Origin: Alterluteimonas quercicellularis
GTDB lineage: Bacteria > Pseudomonadota > Gammaproteobacteria > Xanthomonadales > Xanthomonadaceae
NCBI RefSeq assembly: GCF_021191635.1
Contig: NZ_JAIWPR010000025.1
Coordinates: 1 to 64,000, forward strand
DNA length: 64,000 bases
Direction of reading: 5' to 3'
How positions within the stretch are numbered: position 1 is the first letter of the stretch; each line of letters opens with the position of its first letter. The notes below the pieces were generated by a model. The model did no database searches, was not told the origin of the DNA, and was given only the letters and a program-made list of their open reading frames with translations. A program made the position numbers and the translations under genes. Shown here piece by piece: positions 58,589 to 64,000 of the stretch.

Positions 58589-61500
58589 ATGAGCCGCTTC
58601 AACCTCTCCGAATGGGCGCTCGGCAACCGCGGCCTGGTGCTCTACGCGATGCTGGTGGTGGCGATCGTGGGCACCTGGTCGTACATGCGCCTGGGGCAGT
58701 CGGAGGACCCGCCGTTCACCTTCAAGGCGATGGTGATCCGCACGGTCTGGCCCGGCGCGACCGCGCAGGAGGTCTCGCGCCAGGTCACCGAGCGCATCGA
58801 GAAGAAGCTGATGGAGACCGGCGACTACGAGTTCATCCGCTCGTACTCCCGGCCGGGCGAGTCGCAGATCATCTTCATGGCGCGCGACTCGATGCGCTCG
58901 CGCGACATCCCCGAGCTCTGGTACCAGGTGCGCAAGAAGGTCGGCGACATCCGCGCGACGCTGCCGCAGGACGTGGTGGGGCCGTTCTTCAACGACGAGT
59001 TCGGCGACACCTTCGGCAACATCTACGCGCTCACCGGCGCCGGCTTCGACTACGCGGTGCTCAAGGACTACGCCGACCGCCTGCAGCTGCAGCTGCAGCG
59101 CGTGCCCGACGTGGGCAAGGTCGAGCTGGTCGGGCTGCAGGACGAGAAGATCTGGATCGAGGTCAGCAACACCCGGCTGGCCACGCTGGGGATCCCGCTG
59201 GCGACGGTGCAGGAGGCGCTGGCGCAGCAGAACGCGGTGACGCCGGCGGGCTTCTTCGAGACCGGCGAGGAACGCGTGCAGCTGCGCGTGGACGGCGCGT
59301 TCGATTCGGTCGAGGCGATCCGCGCCTTCCCGATCCGCGCCGGCGACCGCACCATCCGCCTGGGCGACATCGCCACCGTCCGCCGCGGCTTCGCCGACCC
59401 GGCCGCGCCGCGCATGCGCTTCATGGGCGAGGACGCGATCGGCATCGCGGTGTCGATGCACGAGGGCGGCGACATCCTGCGCCTGGGCCGCACGCTGGAG
59501 GCGGAATTCGCGCGCCTGCAGGAGACCCTGCCGGCCGGCATGCAGCTGCGCAAGGTGGCCGACCAGCCGCAGGCGGTGGACGACTCGGTGGGCGAGTTCG
59601 TCAAGGTGCTGGCCGAGGCGGTGATCATCGTGCTGCTGGTGAGCTTCTTCTCGCTCGGCTTCCGCACCGGGCTGGTGGTGGCGGTGTCGATCCCGCTGGT
59701 GCTGGCGATGACCTTCGCGGCGATGCACTACTTCGGCATCGGCCTGCACAAGATCTCGCTGGGCGCGCTGGTGCTGGCGCTGGGCCTGCTGGTGGACGAC
59801 GCGATCATCGCGGTGGAGATGATGGCCATCAAGATGGAGCAGGGCTTCAGCCGGCTGAAGGCGGCCAGCTACGCCTGGGACCACACCGCGTTCCCGATGC
59901 TCACCGGCACCCTGGTCACCGCCGCCGGCTTCCTGCCGATCGCCACCGCCGCGTCCTCGACCGGCGAGTACACGCGCTCGCTGTTCGAGGTGGTGACGAT
60001 CGCGCTGGTGGTGTCGTGGATCGCGGCGGTGCTGTTCATTCCCTGGCTGGGCGACAGGATGCTGCCCGACCTCGCCAACCCGCGGCCGCCGCGCGCCGGC
60101 TCGCCGGCCGCGCGCTGGCGGGCCTGGCGCCAGCGCATGGCCGACCGCCACCCGGCGCTGGCCGACGCGATCGCCCCGCGCCCGCTCGGCGCGCACGACC
60201 ACGATCCCTACCAGCGCCCGTTCTACCGCCGCTTCCGCCGCTGGCTGGACTGGTCGCTGACCCACCGCTGGCTGGTGATCGGCCTGACCGCGGGCGCGCT
60301 GGTCGCCTCGGTGCTGCTGTTCCGCTTCGTGCCGCAGCAGTTCTTCCCCGATTCCACCCGCCTGGAGCTGATGGTCGACCTGGAGCTGGCCGAGGGCAGC
60401 TCGCTGCGCGCCACCCACGCCCAGGCGCTGCGGCTGGAGGCGATGCTGCACGACCGGCCGGGGGTGGAGAACTACGTCGCCTACGTGGGCACCGGCTCGC
60501 CGCGCTTCTACCTGCCGCTCGACCAGCAGCTGCCGGCGGCGAACTTCGCCCAGTTCGTGGTGATGACCACCGACACCGGGGCGCGCGAGCGCGTGCGCGC
60601 CTGGCTGATCGACGAGGCGGCGCCCAGGTTCCCCGAGCTGCAGCTGCGCGTGACCCGGCTCGAGACCGGGCCGCCGGTGGGCTACCCGATCCAGCTGCGC
60701 GTGTCCGGCGAGCACATCGACCGCGTGCGCGAGATCGCGCGCCGGGTGGCCGAGCGCGTGCGCGCCAACCCGCACGCGGCCAACGTCGGCCTGGACTGGG
60801 ACGAGCCCAGCAAGGTCGTGCGCCTGCGCATCGACCAGGACCGCGCGCGCGCGCTGGGCGTGAGCTCGCAGCACGTGGCCAACTTCCTGGCCGGCTCGCT
60901 GTCGGGGCTGACGGTGAGCGTCTACCGCGAGGACAACGAGCTGATCGAGATGCTCATGCGCGGCCCCGCCGACGAGCGCACCGGGCTGGAGCTGCTGGGC
61001 AGCCTGGCGGTGCCCACCGCCGGCGGCCAGTCCGTGCCGATCTCGCAGATCGCCACCCTGGAGTACGCGTTCGAGGACGGCATCGTCTGGCACCGCGACC
61101 GCCTGCCCACGGTGACCGTGCGCGCCGACATCCGCGACGCCACCACGCCGCCGACGGTGGTCGCGCAGATCCTGCCCACGCTCGAGGACATCCGCCAGGC
61201 GCTGCCGCAGGGCTACCTGCTGGAGACCGGCGGCACGCTGGAGGACTCGCAGCGCGGGCAGGACTCGATCCGGGCCGGCATGCCGCTGTTCCTGTTCGTG
61301 GTGATGACCCTGCTGATGCTGCAGCTGCGCAGCCTCTCGCGCAGCCTGCTGGTGCTGCTGACCGCGCCGCTGGGCCTGATCGGGGTGACCCTGTTCCTGC
61401 TGCTGTTCCGGGTGCCGTTCGGCTTCGTCGCCATGCTCGGCACCATCGCGCTGGCGGGCATGATCATGCGCAACTCGATCATCCTGGTGGACCAGATCGA

Positions 61501-61765
61501 GCAGGACATCCGCGCCGGGCACGCGCGCTGGGACGCGATCGTGGAGGCGACGGTGCGCCGCTTCCGCCCGATCGTGCTGACCGCGCTGGCGGCGATCCTG
61601 GCGATGATCCCGCTGTCGCGCAGCGTGTTCTTCGGGCCGATGGCGGTGGCGATCATGGGCGGGCTCACCGTCGCCACGGTGCTGACGCTGATCTTCCTGC
61701 CGGCCCTCTACGCCGCCTGGTTCCGGGTGCGGCGCGACGAGGCGCCGGCGGTGGCCGATGGCTGA
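58589..61765 (+). CDS. RND multidrug efflux pump (AcrB/HAE1-like permease)
   Basis: A 1058-aa inner-membrane proton-driven pump with twelve spans, two large periplasmic loops and the internal duplication typical of the family. The TM4 proton-relay aspartates are Asp403-Asp404 in LGLLVDDAIIAVEMM. The first TM follows NLSEWALGNRGLVLY, and the TM10-11 region contains MLGTIALAGMIMRNSIILVD. The substrate range cannot be read. Together with the adaptor lipoprotein and TolC it would form a tripartite efflux complex. The ATG of the next gene lies inside its 3' end (8-base overlap). Confidence 0.94.
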   Translation: MSRFNLSEWALGNRGLVLYAMLVVAIVGTWSYMRLGQSEDPPFTFKAMVIRTVWPGATAQEVSRQVTERIEKKLMETGDYEFIRSYSRPGESQIIFMARDSMRSRDIPELWYQVRKKVGDIRATLPQDVVGPFFNDEFGDTFGNIYALTGAGFDYAVLKDYADRLQLQLQRVPDVGKVELVGLQDEKIWIEVSNTRLATLGIPLATVQEALAQQNAVTPAGFFETGEERVQLRVDGAFDSVEAIRAFPIRAGDRTIRLGDIATVRRGFADPAAPRMRFMGEDAIGIAVSMHEGGDILRLGRTLEAEFARLQETLPAGMQLRKVADQPQAVDDSVGEFVKVLAEAVIIVLLVSFFSLGFRTGLVVAVSIPLVLAMTFAAMHYFGIGLHKISLGALVLALGLLVDDAIIAVEMMAIKMEQGFSRLKAASYAWDHTAFPMLTGTLVTAAGFLPIATAASSTGEYTRSLFEVVTIALVVSWIAAVLFIPWLGDRMLPDLANPRPPRAGSPAARWRAWRQRMADRHPALADAIAPRPLGAHDHDPYQRPFYRRFRRWLDWSLTHRWLVIGLTAGALVASVLLFRFVPQQFFPDSTRLELMVDLELAEGSSLRATHAQALRLEAMLHDRPGVENYVAYVGTGSPRFYLPLDQQLPAANFAQFVVMTTDTGARERVRAWLIDEAAPRFPELQLRVTRLETGPPVGYPIQLRVSGEHIDRVREIARRVAERVRANPHAANVGLDWDEPSKVVRLRIDQDRARALGVSSQHVANFLAGSLSGLTVSVYREDNELIEMLMRGPADERTGLELLGSLAVPTAGGQSVPISQIATLEYAFEDGIVWHRDRLPTVTVRADIRDATTPPTVVAQILPTLEDIRQALPQGYLLETGGTLEDSQRGQDSIRAGMPLFLFVVMTLLMLQLRSLSRSLLVLLTAPLGLIGVTLFLLLFRVPFGFVAMLGTIALAGMIMRNSIILVDQIEQDIRAGHARWDAIVEATVRRFRPIVLTALAAILAMIPLSRSVFFGPMAVAIMGGLTVATVLTLIFLPALYAAWFRVRRDEAPAVADG

Positions 61766-64000
61766 GGCGCGCCGCGCCCGGCCCGGCCGCCTGCTCGCGG
61801 CCTGCCTGGCGCTGGCGGGCGCCGCGGCGCCGGCGGCCGAGCCGCCGCAGGCCAACACCCTGCGCGCCTATTCCTACGAGCAGGGGCTGCCGCAGGCGAG
61901 CGTCAACGCCATGCTGCAGTCGCGCGACCGCTTCCTCTGGATCGGCACCTTCGGCGGCCTGGCGCGCTTCGACGGGCGCGAGTTCCGCGTCTACGGCCCG
62001 GACGACGCGGACGGCGGCGGCCCCGGCAGCGCGCGCATCCTCGCGCTGCACGAGGACGGGCTCGGCCGGCTGTGGGTCGGCACCCAGGAGGCCGGCATCA
62101 GCCTGTTCGAGCGCGGCCGCTTCCGGCAGCTGCCGGTCTGCGGCGGCGCCTGCCAGGTCAACCAGTTCGTCGCCCTCGACGAGCGCGAGCTGTGGGTGCT
62201 GAGCACGCAGGGCGTGTACCGCGTCGACCTGCAGACCCTCCAGGCCACGCGCGAGCTCGACGAGTACAACGCCTTCGACTGGGCCGTGGCCCACGGCGGC
62301 GCGCTCTACGCCGGCGGGCGCGCCGGGCTGTGGCGGCTGTCGCCGCGCGGCAGCGAGCGCCTGCCGCTGCCGGACGGCCACGGCACCGTGCGCCGGCTGG
62401 AAGCGAACGCGGACGCGGTGTGGGTCATCGTCGAAAGCGGCACGCTGTACCGCTACGCGCCGTCGTCGGGCGCCTGGACGCGGATCCGCGGCGGGCTGCC
62501 CTCGGAGACCCAGCTGGCGATGTCCGGCGACGGCCGGCTCTACATCTCCGACGAGACCGCCGGCCTGCGCGAGCTGGCGGCCGACGGGCGCGAGTCCCCG
62601 GTCGACGGCGCGCAGTCGCTGCATGCGCGGCTCGTGCTGCGCGACGACGAGGGCAATGCCTGGATCGGCACCACCGGCCAGGGCCTGTGGCGGCTGCGGC
62701 CGTCGACGGTGGCGATGGTGCACGGGCCGCAGGCGCGCGCGCCGGGGCGCTCGGTGGCCGGCGACGGCCGCGGCGGGCTGTGGCTCGGCTTCGGCTGCTC
62801 GGGCCTGTGGCACCGGGCCGCCGACGGCACGACGACCCCCGCCCCGGCCCACGCCATGCTGTCGACCGCCTGCATCTCCGGCCTGCTGTCCGACCCCGCC
62901 GACGGCGCGCTGTGGATCGGCACCTCGACCGCCGCGCTGGGCCGGCTGCACGACGGCCGGCTGGAGGAAGCGTGGTCGTGGCCGCGCGAGGGCATGCTGG
63001 GCGTGTGGCGTGCGGCGGACGGCGGCTACTGGGCGGTCACGCTGCGCCACGTCTACCGCCTCGACGTCGCCGGCGGCCGGGTGCTCGGCGCGCACAAGCT
63101 CGAGGCGCTGGCCGGCGCGGGCATCGCCAAGATGGTGGACGCCCGCGCGGGCGGGGTCTGGTTCGTCGGCGAGCGCGGCGTCTTCCGCGTGGCCGGCGAC
63201 CGCGTGGTCGAGCGCTGGACCGCCGAGCACGGCCTGCCGGCGTTCTCGCGCGACCTGCACGAGGACGCCGACGGCGGCCTGTGGGTGGGCAGCTACGGCG
63301 GCGGGCTGACGCACGTGCGCGACGGCCGCGTGCACCGCTACACGACCGCCGACGGCCTGTTCGACGACACCGTCTCGTGCATCCTCCCCGACCGCCGCGG
63401 CCGCCTGTGGCTGGCCGGCAACCACGGCCTGTCGGTGCTGCTGGAGCGGCCGGCGGCGGGCGCGCCGCCGCGGCTGCGGACGCTCGGCGCAAGCGACGGC
63501 CTGGACCCGCCCGAGTTCAACGGCGGCACCGTCTCGGCCTGCCACGCCGAGGTGGACGGGCGCATGTGGTTCGCGATGATCCGCGGCTTCGCCTCCGTGG
63601 ATCCCGAGCGCCTGGACCCCGCGCGCCGGCCGCCGCCGACCGCCTACCTCGACCGGGTGAGCGTGTCCGGGCGCGAGATCGACCCCTTCGACCCGCCCCC
63701 GCTCGGCGTGGACGCGTCCAACCTCGAGATCGACGCCGGCGCGATCAGCTTCACCGATGCGCAGCGCCTGCGCTTCCGCTACCGGGTCGGCGGCGAGGCG
63801 GGGACCTGGGTCGAGACCAGCGACAGCCGCAGCATCCTGCTGCCGGCGCTGCCCTGGGGGCGGTTGCGGTTCGAGGTGCAGGCGCGCCACCTGGACGGCG
63901 ACTGGTCGCCCTCGGCGGAACTGCGCCTCGACCGCCCGGTGCCCTGGTACCGCCGCGAATGGATCTGGCTGGCGGCCAGCCTGGCCGCGCTGATCTGCGT
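61758..64000 (+). CDS. Beta-propeller (Reg_prop) / Y_Y_Y ligand sensor, 3' truncated by window edge
   Basis: The frame is open from ATG 61758 to the window end (747 codons). After a signal peptide (~1-27) come two seven-bladed-propeller-like arrays of Reg_prop repeats, recognised by recurring motifs such as RFLWIGTFGGLARFDG, GRLWVGTQEAGISLF, GNAWIGTTGQGLWRL, GGLWVGSYGGGLTHV and GRLWLAGNHGLSVL. A Y_Y_Y domain (~635-735) follows, and a transmembrane segment begins at WIWLAASLAALI just before the edge. Such sensors end in a diguanylate cyclase or histidine kinase output domain, which would lie beyond the window. The 8-base overlap with the pump gene couples it to the efflux operon, suggesting it senses a periplasmic ligand related to transport. 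Confidence 0.85.
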   Translation, partial: MAEARRARPGRLLAACLALAGAAAPAAEPPQANTLRAYSYEQGLPQASVNAMLQSRDRFLWIGTFGGLARFDGREFRVYGPDDADGGGPGSARILALHEDGLGRLWVGTQEAGISLFERGRFRQLPVCGGACQVNQFVALDERELWVLSTQGVYRVDLQTLQATRELDEYNAFDWAVAHGGALYAGGRAGLWRLSPRGSERLPLPDGHGTVRRLEANADAVWVIVESGTLYRYAPSSGAWTRIRGGLPSETQLAMSGDGRLYISDETAGLRELAADGRESPVDGAQSLHARLVLRDDEGNAWIGTTGQGLWRLRPSTVAMVHGPQARAPGRSVAGDGRGGLWLGFGCSGLWHRAADGTTTPAPAHAMLSTACISGLLSDPADGALWIGTSTAALGRLHDGRLEEAWSWPREGMLGVWRAADGGYWAVTLRHVYRLDVAGGRVLGAHKLEALAGAGIAKMVDARAGGVWFVGERGVFRVAGDRVVERWTAEHGLPAFSRDLHEDADGGLWVGSYGGGLTHVRDGRVHRYTTADGLFDDTVSCILPDRRGRLWLAGNHGLSVLLERPAAGAPPRLRTLGASDGLDPPEFNGGTVSACHAEVDGRMWFAMIRGFASVDPERLDPARRPPPTAYLDRVSVSGREIDPFDPPPLGVDASNLEIDAGAISFTDAQRLRFRYRVGGEAGTWVETSDSRSILLPALPWGRLRFEVQARHLDGDWSPSAELRLDRPVPWYRREWIWLAASLAALIC

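Overview
The window is a chromosomal segment of a very GC-rich gammaproteobacterium, most likely a member of the Xanthomonadaceae (Lysobacter/Luteimonas/Xanthomonas-like). The evidence is the rlpA-dacC-ybeD-lipB-lipA backbone, TonB-dependent sugar uptake without a SusD partner, the waaA/tolC/pcm neighbourhood and GTAGGAGCGCGCT-type palindromic intergenic repeats. I see no rRNA, tRNA, CRISPR array, prophage or insertion sequence.

Layout. 1-15.1 kb: cell-envelope and lipoate genes (rlpA end, dacC, ybeD, lipB, lipA, prc). An ~8.4 kb leftward block lies inside them that matches Escherichia coli ynbABCD (CDP-alcohol transferase, hydrolase/methyltransferase, PAP2/dual-specificity phosphatase, CDP-diacylglycerol synthase) plus a PlsC-type acyltransferase and a small membrane protein. 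Two tandem DUF4189 genes on the other strand split it. 15.4-24.6 kb: two drug/metabolite exporters and an FAD-binding protein (rightward), then an alpha/beta hydrolase and a MacAB-like ABC export operon (leftward). 25-40.5 kb: a divergent N-acetylgalactosamine (GalNAc) locus. Its left arm holds a GH31 glycosidase with carbohydrate-binding domains, a TonB receptor and a GH109 glycosidase. Its right arm holds agaS, a ROK GalNAc kinase, kbaZ, the AgaR repressor, an agaA/nagA deacetylase and an MFS permease. Both arms read out of an AT-rich 0.3 kb region carrying five CTTTC boxes.

40.5-46.9 kb: an ABC-2 exporter, an amidohydrolase fused to a CIA30 domain, and a DesK/DesR-like two-component pair. 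A leftward PIN-type toxin-antitoxin module sits between kinase and regulator. 46.9-52 kb: a complex I-related zinc protein and LPS assembly genes (glycosyltransferase, O-antigen ligase, Kdo/lipid A acyltransferase, Kdo transferase). 52-54 kb: two unknown secreted proteins. 54.2-64 kb: a dispersed RND efflux system, with tolC, pcm and a tetR repressor leftward and a lipoprotein adaptor, an RND pump and a truncated beta-propeller sensor rightward.

Most stretches are densely packed operons with 4-bp ATGA/GTGA overlaps. The most promising under-described systems are the ynb-type phospholipid operon (its CDP-alcohol transferase has Asn at two canonical Asp positions), the GalNAc locus with two mechanistically different alpha-GalNAcase candidates under one operator region, and the DesKR-like/ABC/amidohydrolase cluster interrupted by a toxin-antitoxin pair and sharing a 30-bp element with a second ABC operon. 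All assignments come from reading the sequence and remembered family features; no database search was run.
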